From: Spinellus fusiger
Taxonomy: Eukaryota; Mucoromycota; Mucoromycetes; Mucorales; Phycomycetaceae
DNA: 64,000 bases
Direction of reading: 5' to 3'
Assembly: GCA_025094145.1 (NCBI GenBank)
Contig: JALLLS010000006.1
Coordinates: 434,001 to 498,000, forward strand
The notes under the pieces are model-generated. The model ran no database searches. It was not told the origin of the DNA and worked only from the letters and a program-made list of their open reading frames with translations. The translations under genes and the position numbers were made by a program. Below, in pieces: positions 1 through 13,300 of this stretch (position 1 is its first letter; every line of letters begins with the position of its first letter).

Positions 1-1741
1 CCTGTCTCTGCACCACTGAACCAAGCACCCTGCAAGAATCCAAAGTAGTTGGTTGACATGGCTTCACCAGCAAAGAAAAGTCTGTTCTGGAGAGGTGCTT
101 TCATGTTGGCATGGTGCTCGCTCAGCTCTCCAATGGGCCAGTTGGAATAACTTCCACGGAAAAGTGGGTTGCTATGCCAGCGGGGAAAAAGGATACTGGT
201 GGGCTCGGGGATTTTAGGACCGTACATGGATCTGAGGACTTCCATAATCTCAGCCTGCACTTCAGCATCAGTCATGGCCTCTACAGCATAAGACTCTTCT
301 TGAGTGACAGTAACAAACAAAACATTGGTAGATGGGCCGCCCTTGAGATAACCAGGGGCGTTTAGATTTTGCCACACAGCATATCTGCCACGCTCAACAG
401 GATCAGCATAGAGTGTGAATTGGGTATCGTCCCAGAATTGGTGTGGAAAGTTAAGGAAAATTTTGGTATACGTTGCCATATGGAATCCATAAATACCCTC
501 CATTTTCCATTCAGGAAAGGCAGGGCTCCACTGAACATCTTGGTTCTGGAGAACACCCACACTAATAAAGTAGGTGAGATGGCTGGGCTACTATAGTAGA
601 TAGAGTGTTTACTTACGAAAAGGTGCTGATAGCATAGTCTGCTTTGATGATCTCTTCATCAGAGTGAACAGTAACACCACGCTTTGTGTATTCAACCTTG
701 GTGACCGTTGTGTTGAGCTTGACACGTGGATCTTGATTGCGCAGGAAAAGCTTTGACTCTTCCAAAAAGATATGTTTGAATCCTCTAATAGCCAACATGT
801 TAGCAAGTGGCTTAAAATACAAACTAACCTTGGATCAGTGACAAACAAATCACCCTGACTGTCGGGACCAAATCCAGTGTAGGTCCAGTTGTTGTTCGTG
901 ACTGAGAGAAGTGTAGAAGAGACTTCAGGGTTCTCTCCAAGCTCCCAATCAAAGACATAGTACTCAACAGCCTTCTCCATAGGTGTCTGTGGGTTCCATC
1001 CAACAAGACTTAATCCAGTTCTTGCACTAATGTCCACATCATTATCGGCAATTCTCTTCACTAGTTATCAGCCATTGAGTGAGTGATCTATTGATAAAAT
1101 GGAGATGTAAGATGCTTACATGCAAATTCAGCCATGCGTTCTGAGGCTTCATTGAATCTAATAAATTACAACAGACATTAAATGAATAAATACCAATACT
1201 AATAAATACCAATACCAATAAATACCAATACCAATACTAATTAAAGAAAACACTTACGCGGTGTATTCTTTTGTTCCATTTGTTTTACCGTGTTCATTAT
1301 AGAAGGAAAGACTGTCACCATCTGTTGGTGTGGTTGTGAGGTTGTATTTCTGACGCAATTGGTTGATAGGGTTGGAGCCAAGACCTTGCACCCAGTTACA
1401 GCCAATCTCTACGCTGACATTCTCAAAGGGAACATTTTGGGCTCTTCCTATGTATCATAATAAATGAATTAACAAATCTTTGATACTGTCTGACATTGGA
1501 ATAATAATAATATGAACAAAAAGAAATGAAAATATATACCTCCAAGTGTATCTCTTGCTTCAACAATAACAAAATCAGTGATGCCAGCATCGGATAAATG
1601 CCGGGCAGCATTAATAGCACTCACACCACCGCCCAAGATGGCTACTTTGGTATTAGTCACTTTCTTTGCATCAGCAGAGCCACTGAAGGAAAGCAGCGAA
1701 ATTGAGAGGCTCACTGCCAATTTAATAGAACAGAAACGCAT
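1..1741 (-). CDS. Secreted FAD-dependent polyamine/amine oxidase (3' end outside window)
   Basis: Flavin-containing amine oxidase of the polyamine oxidase type; the family oxidises polyamines or other amines and releases H2O2. Six exons fit in phase: 1540-1741, 1258-1447, 1120-1157, 829-1060, 617-784 and 1-561, all with GT-AG introns, giving 463 complete codons before the window edge. Residues 1-25 form a signal peptide ending SADA, so the enzyme is probably secreted or vacuolar. A dinucleotide-binding loop (VAILGGGVSAINAARHL, about 33-49) and an LGGRA motif split by intron 1 mark the FAD domain. Near the window edge the C-terminal FAD motif RLFFAGEAMSTNYFGFLQGA is present, so only a short tail is missing. 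A TATA-like stretch lies near 1822 on the minus strand. Intron 2 holds a short AATACCAAT-type tandem repeat (about 1190-1245). Family call firm; substrate unknown. Confidence 0.9.
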
Positions 1742-4700
1742 GACCAGAGATTTAGCGTAGGTGACAGAAGAATGGAGAAAAGAGAGAGAGCGAGTTGGAT
1801 AAGATGCAGGCTTCTGTATAAAAATCTATTGTACCATTTTGCTATGCATTTATATATGAATGCATTCTTATAATCTACATCTGCTGCAGCAAATATATGA
1901 CTGTTTTACATCTTAAAGTTTAAGCTTTTACTAGTTTACAATTTTTTTTAAAAAAAAATCGTAGGGAGAATAAAAAAGGGCAGCAAGAATAGGCAGATTT
2001 ACTATAACAGTACAAGACTTAATAGAATTGCCGCATAAATCTTGAGCCAAAAATGATACAAAAAATAAGGCATATAAAAAACTTTTTCATTTTTATTTCC
2101 TTAAAGTTTGTTTAAACACAAACAAGAGAAATACAAGCAGCTTGTACTCATAAACAGTAATATCTTTGTTTTCTTCTCATTCAATTTCTCATCCTTTGTC
2201 AGAAGAAACTCATCTAAAACATAATAGTGGAGGAGACAATATAGGCCATTAAAAGATAAAAAGCCTAGAATGTGCGCTTTATTTTATCCACGCCTAATAG
2301 AATGATCGGCTCTAACAGGTATCACAAAAGAATACTGTTAATTACAATACTATGTTAACAAGAAAATAAATAAAATTATTGAATGTATCAAAACATTTAT
2401 TATCAAGGTACACCTTATAGGCCACCTCTTTAGCTTTATGACTTTATACTTGCAAGATGGCACTATAAAACTATATAGTTATAAAGCCGTGTCGCAAAAA
2501 CATGTCTGCCTACATTATAATTAAGTTTATAACTAAGACTCAGATCATGCCTAAAATAGATTGCCTACTAAAAAGAAAAACTTAGCATTGACTCATCCAA
2601 GGAATAGTTAATTGCATCCAAAGACACCTTCCATGGATTTAATACGACTTTAACAGAGTGGGAAGCATAATAGAAATATAAAGCAAACTAGAAGATGGCA
2701 GGGTTTGACTATTCATTCACTGGTCATATTTATTTTGGACTGAATCAAGAAATAATCATTATTCTTTGCCATACCATAGTCTGGCTTGTATTAATGTCAC
2801 TACAGCAAACATTGCATACCAACATACCCATATCATCCCTTTTGTCTATCTAATTTTGTCTTTTCTTTTTATTATTATTATTTATAATAATAAGATTAGC
2901 ATATGTTGTTTTTTTCTTTTGGTATCTTATATAACTCTATAAGTCATTGTATACTCATGAGATAAGCATCAAGGACTCACTCAAGATGAAAGTATTCTAT
3001 AAACACTGTCGCAGAGTATCTGAATGTACTACCTGTTCCTGGTACTATGATATATATAATATAAATGGTAAATATTTCTTTATATTTTAGCTAAAGATAG
3101 AGAATTATTATAATAAAAAAGAAAGGAAATATAAGGTCAGAAAGTGGGGGAAGGAGAGGGAAAGACGACAAAAATGAAGAAAAATATTTATTTTTGAAAG
3201 CACGATGAAAACATCAGCAGCACTAAACTTTGATTTAAACAAGTATGATCTTCAGTGAAAGGGCAGATGAATAACTCTGTATAAATTCAGGAGATGGTCT
3301 TTGTGTTTGTCTTGCACATCTCTCTTGATAAATACATACTTATGGTATGAAAGGTAGACTACAAAGAAACTAAACTGCTATCATAAAATTAAATTGACAA
3401 ACGTTACCATTCATTTGCAAATAAATGCATAGGCTTATGTATGACTTTAAGCTATTTTCTTCTCCTTTAACATTAAGATTCTTTATATATCCATAAGTAT
3501 TTAAGCATAGTCACATGAAGTATATTTTGATGTACGTCTTTCAAATTAAAGCCTTGTGTAAACGGTCTATTATACTTTTCTGTAAAAAAAAAGAGAAAAA
3601 GAAAAGAAAATATATAGATAATTGACTCAAATGCTACTTTTCTACTAAGTTTCTACTATTAAGTACATTAGTATAAATAGGATTCTATTTTGAAAAAAAA
3701 AATTGGATAATAGATCTATCTGATGAGTCACTAAAGAGATTTAAAGAGTCTGAAGAATAGAGTATACGCCCTGCTTGTTTAAGGTTTCCTCCTATATGTA
3801 GAAACACATTGAGCTAGCCATTTATTTAACAACCTCCATTATCGGTATATTCCTACTTTAGTTATCAGATATTAATGGTAAACGTTGAACAAGATACTAT
3901 GCAAATTTGAGTTTGTTAAGTTAAAATGTAGTGCCTTAAAATTAGAATATTTATTCATTAAGTATTCTGCGGTAATGCTAGTACTAGTGCTAATATCAAT
4001 CACAATAGAAATGACTAGACATTTGACTCTTCTTCTACTATTTATAATAATAAAAACATGAAAAAGAATATTCATCCAATTAACACTATTCAAAGAAGCT
4101 TCCCAGAATGCTATCAATTTAAAGCTTAAGGTTTACACTGTTTTGATATAGACATCGATGATAAATTCTTGTAGACTAACTTTTAAGAATTCCATCAAGA
4201 TATATTGTGTTAATTATTTTTATAATTACCTATTCTAAATAATATACAACAACCTTTTCATCTCATTTTTAAGTGGATTGCCTTATTGGTTGTTATAACA
4301 ATAAAAGATGCAATAATGTCTACGGCAATGACCTAACTTTTAGACATGAACACAAATAGGCATATTGAGCCTATATTTTGTACTCAATTCAACAATCATT
4401 TTGTTGCATATTTTTCACTGAGATAAGAAATGTTTTAAAAACATTGAACGTATAGTAAGTAAAAGAGACGCCTACAAGTCTTTGATTTCCTATTCTTTTT
4501 TTTTCTATCTTTTTTTTCATACGATGTCTGCCTTATCTAATAATAATAAACAATTAAAAAAAGCCTCTTTTGAACAGATAGAGAATTATTGGCAATTTTA
4601 CTCGTTGTCTTATTGTACACACGGTAGAGATGGTACCAGCCAAGTAGAGATGGCCAATTGCTTTATTATAAATCTTACTACCCTGTTTCATATTCTTATG

Positions 4701-5020
4701 AGATACAGAGAAATTAAGGAATTTCAAATATAGAAAGGCACCAGAAGCAATCTCAATTTCATCGAGTGAGATGAGAAAAAAGTATCTTGAGGGGTGACTT
4801 AAGATTCTTTTCAGATCTTGAAGGAGAGATATCTTTCTGGGATGAATCCAGAAATAGATTCTTTTCACCAAGAAGACAGTGCCAGGATCAAATACTATGA
4901 CTATTTGTCTAATATACTTGTATCTATGATTATGTTGATCTTATCTATGTGTCATATAAGTTTGAGGTTTCTACCGTGTGCTGAATGTATCTTTTTATAA
5001 TAAGCAAGTAAAATAGCATA
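1742..5020. other. AT-rich intergenic region, no supported gene
   Basis: About 3.3 kb of strongly AT-rich DNA with homopolymer runs and many stops in all frames. Short ORFs at 3872-4117, 4482-4733 and 4554-4871 show no recognisable motif. Apart from the probable promoter of the amine oxidase at its left end I see nothing functional. Confidence 0.5.
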
Positions 5021-5134
5021 TACACACCCAAAGATTTTTCTGGCCTTTAAACGAGGATATCTCCTCCTTTTACGTTACAATAACAAAATCCCTTTTTATG
5101 GAACTGTGTTTAAAATCAAAGGTTTGCAAGTATC

Positions 5135-5520
5135 TGTAATAAAGCTGAGACATCTTTAGGATAACGCACATATTGTCTATCAAGAGAATGCCAAAAGTAT
5201 AGAAGAACAAGTATATTAGATGGTTAATAATATCTAGGAAAAGGGTATAAAAGACTCTTATTTCTGAAGGAATAATAAAGAAGTTGGTTTTCGCTCGTTG
5301 TTAAGTATTGTTGAACTGTCTGAGAAGCAGCCGTTTGCTTAAAGTTAATAGATAAAGAACAAGTGCCTAAAGCATCCAAATCTGTCGTTGTGTTCTGTCC
5401 CCCTGTCCTACCACATTTGTGCGTTACCGTTACTCTCAAGACCTGTTACTCTACTAGTGACCGATTGCCTTCACTTTCATCTCACTAGTAGCTCCTATTA
5501 TCACAGTGCCAAATATTACA
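5135..5520. mobile_element. 386-bp MITE-like insertion in T1
   Basis: In the second copy of the host element (T2) the sequence runs uninterrupted through GCGGATATCTAAATAA. In T1 the same place is split by 386 bp bounded by TGTAATA and TATTACA, with TATC on both sides (5131-5134 and 5521-5524). This fits a small inverted-repeat transposon with a 4-bp target duplication. The inverted match beyond 7 bp is weak, so the boundaries are tentative. No ORF with recognisable content. Confidence 0.5.
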
Positions 5521-6489
5521 TATCTAAATAATTGTTTCCTTTTGCGGATACCTCAATATCAAATTGTATTATCAATAAAAATATATTGTTTATGAATAAA
5601 ATTGTTTATTATAATAATATAGCTAATACTATACTATGTACTATAGCTACTGCCCAAGTGCATTCCCTCATAGCAATAGAATCTATACCCTAAAAGCCTT
5701 GTGATTTATTCTTGGGAGATAGATAACTATGCTTAGGAGTATAATCTAGACATTATTGACCTTGTAGAAGACCAACTGAGACCGATTTGTGAGTCTTTAC
5801 TTGCTTAATAATAATACAATGAGTGTCTTGTGGATTGCAATGAGCTCAAGCCCAAATGAAGACACTGCTTGTCTTTTTACTTCAAGAACAGCCTTTGGTA
5901 GCGTCTATCACTTCCTTTTATTGTTTCTCTTTGTTAATAATAGTACATTACCTTGCTCACTTATGCTCATCTCAATAAGTGCTTAAGTATCAAGTTGTAT
6001 AGACAGTGTAAGAAATAACAAGATAATAACAAGAACAAATAATTTTTCTTTCTCTATTCTGGTGAGGTATACACTAGCCTCCACTCATAAAATTTATGTC
6101 AGATTCACGTCAAATTTACAAGTCAAACAATTCACACTCTATTTGCCTTGAGCCTAAAGCCCAGCATTAGAAACAATATCTTGTTTTCACTAAGTACTAT
6201 CGTTAATACCAGTTACAATAACATAGTTACTGAAGTGATTATAAACATTGAGTCAATAAATGACTATACAGTTCTCAATGTAAGTGAATTTGGTTCTATT
6301 TTATTGACAAAGATTACTAGAGTTAATTCTGTGTGAGTCCTATAATAAATATTTTCTTAAACATTGTTACGCTGCAAATACTGTGGGCTTATAGATAACA
6401 CATTATGTTAAACAATAAATGCAGTGACTGAGTTGTCATTTTGGGGTGATTCTTGTTCTATTTCTTGTCTTTACAGCCAATTTCGAAGA

Positions 6490-6800
6490 ACATTTGTTGA
6501 TATTTTCGTGTTGTACTGTATTTTCTGTTTGAGGCTATTTTACCTACCCAATACTCTCTGTATGACATTTAGCTTACCTTGTTTGGCTCTTGGTGCTACT
6601 TCTTATGGTAGAAATCTTTCCTAACTTCACTCATTTATCTTATCCCATATATTCTTTCCCCCATGCCCACTCAATTGACTTCACAGTCCCTTCAAAAACC
6701 ATGTACACTGTGCTTTATACGCGTTAAATTAGGAGTTTATAAACATTTCGTCAAGCGTTAAAAATAAAAACTTCGGTGCCAACTACGACATTATACAATT
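6490..6800 (+). repeat. SINE body fragment (headless copy)
   Basis: This stretch is the inverted counterpart of 23074-23385, the body of the tRNA-headed SINE. Shared landmarks are CTACCCAATACTCTCTGTATG, the CCCCCATGCCCACTCAATTG block and the terminal GGTGCCAACTA..CATTATAC. The tRNA-like head is missing or too diverged to see. It lies inside element T1. Confidence 0.65.
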
Positions 6801-7204
6801 TTTTTCTTCACAGCCAATTCTATAGCATTTAATTGCAAAGTCAATAATTATTGCTAAAATAGGTAATCAGAATTTGAGATAGTTTATTTAGACAGCGAAA
6901 AAGCCTTTTCAAACATATTAGTCAATCATAATAATATTGCGATTTTATTCTCAGAATAATTCCTTATATATCCCAAAAATCTTTGGGTGTGTACGCAACT
7001 GTTCTTTAAGCAACCCTTGCTTCTCTTAAAGGTCCCAACAATACTTAGCATTAACAAGAAAGTCGATTGTTTATTGAATATTCAGATTATGTGGTCTTCA
7101 TACAATGTTTTATTGTGTTTTTATCTACAACTACCTATATTCCATACACTTCCAACACCGTGCTTGCATGTCAAAGTGACAAATTATCTATACTATGGCC
7201 TCAG

Positions 7205-7310
7205 CTACACCACACACTGTTTTGTATTATAAAAACTATTCTATGTATCCATTAAGACTTTCACGTCTTTAGCTAATGAATTCATAAAGTTATAACACTA
7301 TTAAGATAAA
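7205..7310. repeat. Dispersed repeat shared with 57035-57125
   Basis: The minus strand here (TTATAACTTTATGAATTCAT, AAAGACGTGAA and nearby) matches the plus strand at about 57040-57120, next to a Tc1-type transposase relict. It is probably the 3' end of a decayed element of that second family. The 6994-7544 stretch holds nothing else I can identify. Confidence 0.45.
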
Positions 7311-7544
7311 GTACGAATCTAAAAAAAAAAGAAATCTATATTTGAAAAGAAAAACGGTTACTTTTGCTCCATCGCTTTTTATTTAGAAATAGAAAGTCTA
7401 CTTAGTGTTAAATGATAGACTTATAAATTTATTGATCAAGTGAGAACACGCCTGATTAATTGATGGATTTAAGAATATCATGACATTTACTTGACGCATA
7501 TGGAAATATCAAAGTTTATTGCATAAAAAATAGAATAAATAGGT

Positions 7545-9623
7545 TTAAAGAAGTTTATCAGGGCGTTCAACAAAGCGTACTTTGTAAGGTTTAGGCATAA
7601 TAACTAATCCACAGTCAACAAAGCTCTCAATATCAGCATACACAGGGCTGTCATTAGAGTCGAGGGCTGGTTCAACAGTGCAGCGTGCCCAAAGAGAAGT
7701 ATATGCAAGAAACATCCCTGTTTCAGCCTATTGAAAAACAATCACAATAATTTTGTTAATATACTGAAAAGTGTATTCACACTATAAGTCTTTCCAAACA
7801 GCTTACCAAGTAGATTCCCGGACATATGCGTCTAAAAACACATAGATTAGTATATTAATAACTAAAAATATATATATAGTAATCAGTTAATTACCTTCCC
7901 CATCCAAAGTTATACTGGTCTCTTTCTTTTATATTTCCATTGGAAGATACATGAAAAGTAGACGTGTTGTTTATGAAGCGTTCAGGAATGAATTTGTCTG
8001 GATCAGGATAGACATCAGGGTTTCTGTGCATGCTATACATATCACTGATCAAAGTTGTTCCTTTCTTAATCGTAATTCCTCACTACAACTAAACTTATAA
8101 TTTAGTTTTGTTCCAGAATAATAATTCTTTTTTTACTTACAATCTTGTTCAGCTATATGAGGAACTCCATAAGGTGTAAGAGGATAAAAACGCATGATCT
8201 CTCTTTGAACAGAAATTATGTAAGGAAATTCTTCACGCTCAGTAAACGTTGGCAGTCGTTTATATTTGGCGATAAAGGCATCAATCTCATCACATATCTT
8301 TCTCTGAATTTCTGGATGATGAGATAAGAGTGCAAAAGCCCATGAAAGTGTTACAGAAACAGTATCTATTCCACCATTAATCATTTTATCTTGAATCAGA
8401 AAGAGAAGAGTAAGTCTTTTTTCCAAGCTTTTGAAATATAGGACCTTAACTTACTAAAAAATACTACCATATCGTCTTCATCATACATAATATCTTCTGA
8501 TTCTTTCATTCTCTTGACTAGACAGTCTACATCTCCTTCAAGAGCCTGATTTATCATCTTTCTATAGGTAAGGTTGCGCAAATTGTCAATGAAGTCGCGT
8601 TTTGTTTTGTCTTTGCTCTGAATATAACTTATAAAGCTGAGAGCTGGAATATAGGCTTCAATATTTTTATCTGCGCTTCCGTATAGCATACTCAGTTGCA
8701 TGATGTCTACTATATCCTTAAAGGCTGGATCCTCTGTTGAATCCATACGAGTACCAAGACAAATTCTTAATACGACATTAAGAGATCGGAAAGCTATATC
8801 ATGGAATGGATCTACTCCTTCATTGGTGTTTCCATTTTAAATCAATTGGTTGATAAGATGGCTTGTTTCGAACTGAAGCATATCACCCATCTGATCTACC
8901 GCTCTAGGCGCCAGGAAAGCATTTGCTACAATAATAAATTAATACAATGCCTCATCTATATATTGGTTTATGTTTCTATTGTCATACCAGTAATCTTTGA
9001 TTCTCTTAAGTCTTTCTATCTTTAGCAAAGATCATTCCTCTAAATTTTTATAATACGTTAACTGAGTTACTAAAAGATTTATAGTATTATAATCTTCCAT
9101 TACCTTTCATTTATACTATAGAAACCATCAGCAAATTTGTTAGATGGTCGTAAAGTAGTAATATTTCCATTAACATTAAACACTTCATGAGCAATGATAG
9201 GATCAGAAATAAAAACAAAATCTTGAACACCCATCTTGATGTGAAGGATGGGGCCTACAGAGGTGTGAGTTAAAAATACATATTGATGCCATTATAATAA
9301 AAGTTGTGGATCTTATTACCTAATTCTTTATGCCATTCATGCATCTTTAAAAATGAGTTTTCACCAAGAAGTGGTAAATGATCTAACAATATCACTATCA
9401 ACAAACTATTAGCTGTAATAAAACTATTACCAATGTATGGATATTTTCCTTTTGGCATAGGTATTTTATCATAACTACCAGTCTCTTTGTCTTTGGAACT
9501 GGAATAAAGTGCATACAGAGCTGTACCAACAGCGACAACACCTGCAGTTTGAAAGGGGCGCTCTTTTAAGAGATCAATCATATAATATGGACTGCCAAGA
9601 AAAGATAAAGAAGTAGAATTCAT
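7545..9623 (-). pseudogene. Cytochrome P450, inactivated
   Basis: A multi-exon P450 starting at 9623 with a hydrophobic N-terminal anchor (TAGVVAVGTALYAL) and a PMPKGKYPYIG proline-rich hinge. The I-helix (GGIDTVSVTLSW), K-helix EIMR and the haem loop FGWGR/RICPG with its cysteine are all present; the haem loop is split by an intron (about 7855-7895). The last exon ends DKLL and stops at 7545-7547. Lesions: an in-frame TAG (9016-9018) where the family has a tryptophan (xWKDLR-like), a 1-2 base frame change just upstream of it, and an in-frame TAA at 8837-8839 after FETSHLINQLI. Downstream exons keep clean splice sites, so decay may be recent. Family membership is sure; CYP number and substrate are not readable. 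Sequencing error cannot explain three lesions easily. Confidence 0.8.
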
Positions 9624-9769
9624 AAATGACAAAGAATAAGACAAAATAAAATGAAATAAAATAAAATGAAATAAAATAAAATAAACTATTATTTTATTAT
9701 TATTTATACTTTCCATTATTATTGTTGTAGAGATAGTCAGGAGAACCTGACTATCAACAGTCACTGTTT

Positions 9770-10236
9770 CATATAGTGGTAATAGGATAAATACTAATTA
9801 GGTGGCAAGAAGGACTACAGCACTCAAGTAAAAAGTATTTAAAGACATATTTTGAGACTACAATAAAAAGATCAAGCTTCTATTATCTTTTTCTGTGCAC
9901 TGCCCTTCATAGCTCGGCTATCAAGAAAATTGTGCAAGTCTGGTTTGGTTCTTTCTCTTGTTCTGTTCTGTCCGTTTTCTGTTGTTTGGTTCTTTTCTTG
10001 TTTGTCACCTGTATCTGTTCGATACATACCCTCTGTCCCTTTCGTTGGTCTTCGTTGTCGGTACTCCTTTTTCTGACTTTTCCAAGTCTCTGTCCACTGA
10101 GCAACCCACACCATCCCCCACACCGGTCTGCTTTGTGTACCCCTTGTGCCAGTAGCCCTTATACCAGAGACCTACGTGCTGACAATAAGATCCCATCGCC
10201 CAACATTACATTGTTATATCAGCCTCTTTCATGTTA
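9770..10236. other. Intergenic, with a pyrimidine-rich higher-GC patch
   Basis: From about 9890 to 10200 base composition shifts to C/T-rich and GC content rises. Several overlapping ORFs exist on both strands, but they are explained by composition and none shows a domain. It may be a scrap of a retroelement ORF; I cannot identify it. Confidence 0.35.
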
Positions 10237-10386
10237 TACACACCCAAAGATTTTTAGGATATATTTTTTTTTGTAAGGAGCGTAGCTCGTTTTTATTGTG
10301 AATTCACTACATACGGAAGTATCACAACTCTTGTTTTTGTGTTTTTCTATTTTCTAGTTGTTTTTTGGGTGTTTTGTGTTTTATGA

Positions 10387-13300
10387 TTAAATATAGTTAT
10401 CCAAGTTCAACTCGGCCTGTAGCTTGGAGACCAGGCGATCTGCCGTCGTCAAAACATGGTCAGGGTTAAAAGGAGTGTAATCAAAAATAAAGGCCCAGTG
10501 GTGTCTCCAGATAGCTAGCGTAACACAGCTAAAGAGAGGAGCAGTGGGAAGATCGGGGTGGCAGGGGAGAGGAAAAAGGAAAGAGTGGAGTAAATGGTCA
10601 AGAACAGGAATAGTAGGCATAGCATTAAAGTATTTAATGCAAAAGGCATGCCAAACCTCGAACTTGGACAAGCATTCATAGAGAAAGTGGGCTTGGGTGT
10701 CGACAGCAGATTTGCATATAAGGCAAATGTCTTAAGTGAAAGTTAATGGTAAAATATGGTGGAGAGAGCGACAAGAGATCTTATTATGCAAGACCCTATA
10801 CCAAATGGTACGAACTGAATGGTGGATAGGAAAAGACCAGAAAGCACGCCATTGTGTTGGTCATAGGGGTGGGTTGAAGAGAGGAGACGGGTGCAATGTG
10901 GGCAGGCATACTGTGGGGTAGATACCAAGAGACAGTTTCATCCATAACCCGTTGGGAATTATAGAGTTAAGCATAGCGGTAGGATCTACTGAATTGCCAA
11001 GTCTTGGAGGTAGGTTGGGGAAGGCGTCTTGTAAGAAGGTTGTGGGCAGACATGCTCTAAGCATAAAGGACTGCAAAGAGTAGTCTGAACTATCCAGCAA
11101 GCAGAAGAAATTCTTAATGATGGTGGGATGATGGGTCAACTCTGGCCGTAGTCTTTGTCAAAGGGAGTCTATACTATGGTCAAAGATAAAAGCATCAGAC
11201 ACACACAATTGGCGCCAAGAATGCGGAAAGGATTGGGAGTGAGGTACAGGCAGACAGGCAGAAGAAAGTGGTAGGGCAAGACAAGTAGCAGTGTTCAGAG
11301 TGAGGTACTTGAAGTCTTGAGGCAAGAGATCAAAGGCTGCAAAAATGTTATGGAAGACACTGTTCATGTGTCAAAAGGCTGTAGGACGGAGGTCAGGGCA
11401 CAAGAGAGGTAGTCTTGGATCTGATTCTGGTGTAGAAAGAAGTGCTGATAGCCATGAAGTGACCAGGCCATTAGACACCCTTGCAGAGGCACAGAGAGGT
11501 CCTAACCACCGAAGTTGAAGAGCACATTGCTGGAGCATTGGATCTAGCAACCCAAGTCCACCTTGCTTCAAAGGAGCAAACATAAAACCCAGTTTCACTG
11601 GAGGAAACATATGGTGTTGCATAAACTGCCCTATCTGAGATCAGACGTGAGAAAGGAAGTCTTTGGGCACAGATATCACTCTCAAGACATGCCAGAGTTT
11701 TGACAGGATCAAAGTGTTAATCACAGTGGCCTTACCCCTAACAGAGAGAGAGCAAGACAGATGAACCTTGCATGCCATCTTGATGCGGACAAGAAGAGAA
11801 GCCAGAAAAGTATTGCGCTGTGCAGTGGAAGAGTATAAAGGAAAGCCCAAGTATATCAGTGGGTGTGGTGACCATTGATCCCACCAATCCATGATCTGAT
11901 ACTGTGCAACTATTGATGACCAGGACGGCAGTGGTGCTCCACTCAAGGAAAAGGCCTGGGTCTTGTGCATATTGGTCTAAGCATTGGGGGCAGCTGCATA
12001 TGTCTTAAGATGTGCTTGTAAACGATCCATATGTGCCATGTCCAGCAAAAATACTACCAAATCATCAGCATAGGCTAAAAGTTTGATGGGTGGTGGCTGT
12101 GGCGCAGAAGAGGGAAAAGAAGGGCAGATGCCAGTGAATTGGGTGTTGTGGAGCAGGCAACAAAGTAGAGGCTCGAAAGCAAGATTGAAAAGAATAGGTG
12201 ACAATGGATCCCCTTGATACAAGCCTCTTAACTGTGGGAGAGGGCAAGATAAGTGTCCATTGACGTTGATCTGTATTGTTGTAGAGAAGAAGAGTTGGCA
12301 GATACAAGTGACAGTGGCAGGTGAAAAGTTGAACTTTTGTAGAACCCTCTGAAGGTATCCTGCATGAATGCAATCATAAGCTTTTTCTTGGTCGAGCAGA
12401 AGCCCAATGGCTGTAAAGTTTGTAGTGTGTGCATGTTCCATCAACATCTTAGTCATCATGCCATTGTCAGCAATGAAACGACCCTTCACAAAACCAGTTT
12501 GATAGGGCAATATGAGTGGACCAGCAGCAGGGATGAGACGAGAGCTCAAGAGATGAGTAAACACCTTGGCATCTGTATTGATCAGGGCAATTGGATGCCA
12601 GTTCTTCAATGAGGACAAATCCCCTCTCTTTGGTAGCATACTGATGCAAGTGAGTTGCCACAAAGCCAGAAAGATACCTTTGGTGAGGGCATGATTGTAC
12701 ACTTGTCTGGTGAGAGAGGCCCAAAAGGGATGAGAGATAATGAGCTGTAATATCTCATAGGGCAGTTTGTTGGGTCCAGGACTACTTGCATGTGGAGAGC
12801 AAGAGGTAACAGCCTTAATCTCTTTGAGAAGAAAATGAGTATCCACAGCATCTCTGGTAGAGTCACTTAAGACCAGATTGGGTGGCAAATTGCTTAGAAG
12901 GTCTTCTAGTGCTTCTGGGTCTACTGGGTCTGGAGTATACAACTGCTCATAAAAGCAAGCTGCAGCTTCTTTCATCCCCTTGGGATCAGTATACAATGTG
13001 TCATTGGTAGGGTGACAAAAGGCTGGCAATGTTCTTGCAAGTTTGGCAACTCTCCACTGTTCTCTTCAGGTATCCAGCAGAGGTCTCTCCATTCTCTCTC
13101 CAATGTTTACCTGCACAAAAGACTTGTTGTTTGGTGCATTCATATTGTATGGCATGAAGCTGGCTCTCAATCACTGGCAGTTGAAAATTCTGACCAGGAT
13201 TGGAAGCAAACTTCTTCACTAGGCAGTCTCTCTTACTCTGCAGCAATCACTCCATCTTCTGCAGGTTCATCTGTGGTCTTCTATTAAAGGATTGTATAAA

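Larger units (their letters stand above)
5023..6991 (+). mobile_element. Tc1/mariner-like element T1, non-autonomous
   Basis: The left end reads CACACCCAAAGATTTTT and the right end is its inverted copy AAAAATCTTTGGGTGTG. Both are flanked by TA (5021-5022 and 6992-6993), the usual Tc1/mariner target duplication. Positions 5023-5130 and 5521-6075 align with the start of element T2 (40324-40985), and the last ~170 bp align with the end of T2. No transposase is left. Two later insertions lie inside: a small TIR element (5135-5520) and a SINE body (6490-6800). Confidence 0.82.

Noticed and set aside
4482..5000. ORFs in the spacer left of T1
   Set aside because: Overlap on both strands, no recognisable motif, AT-rich; not enough to call a gene.
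9872..10276. Overlapping ORFs on both strands in a C/T-rich patch
   Set aside because: Length is explained by skewed base composition; translations are low-complexity and carry no motif, start context or splice-consistent extension.
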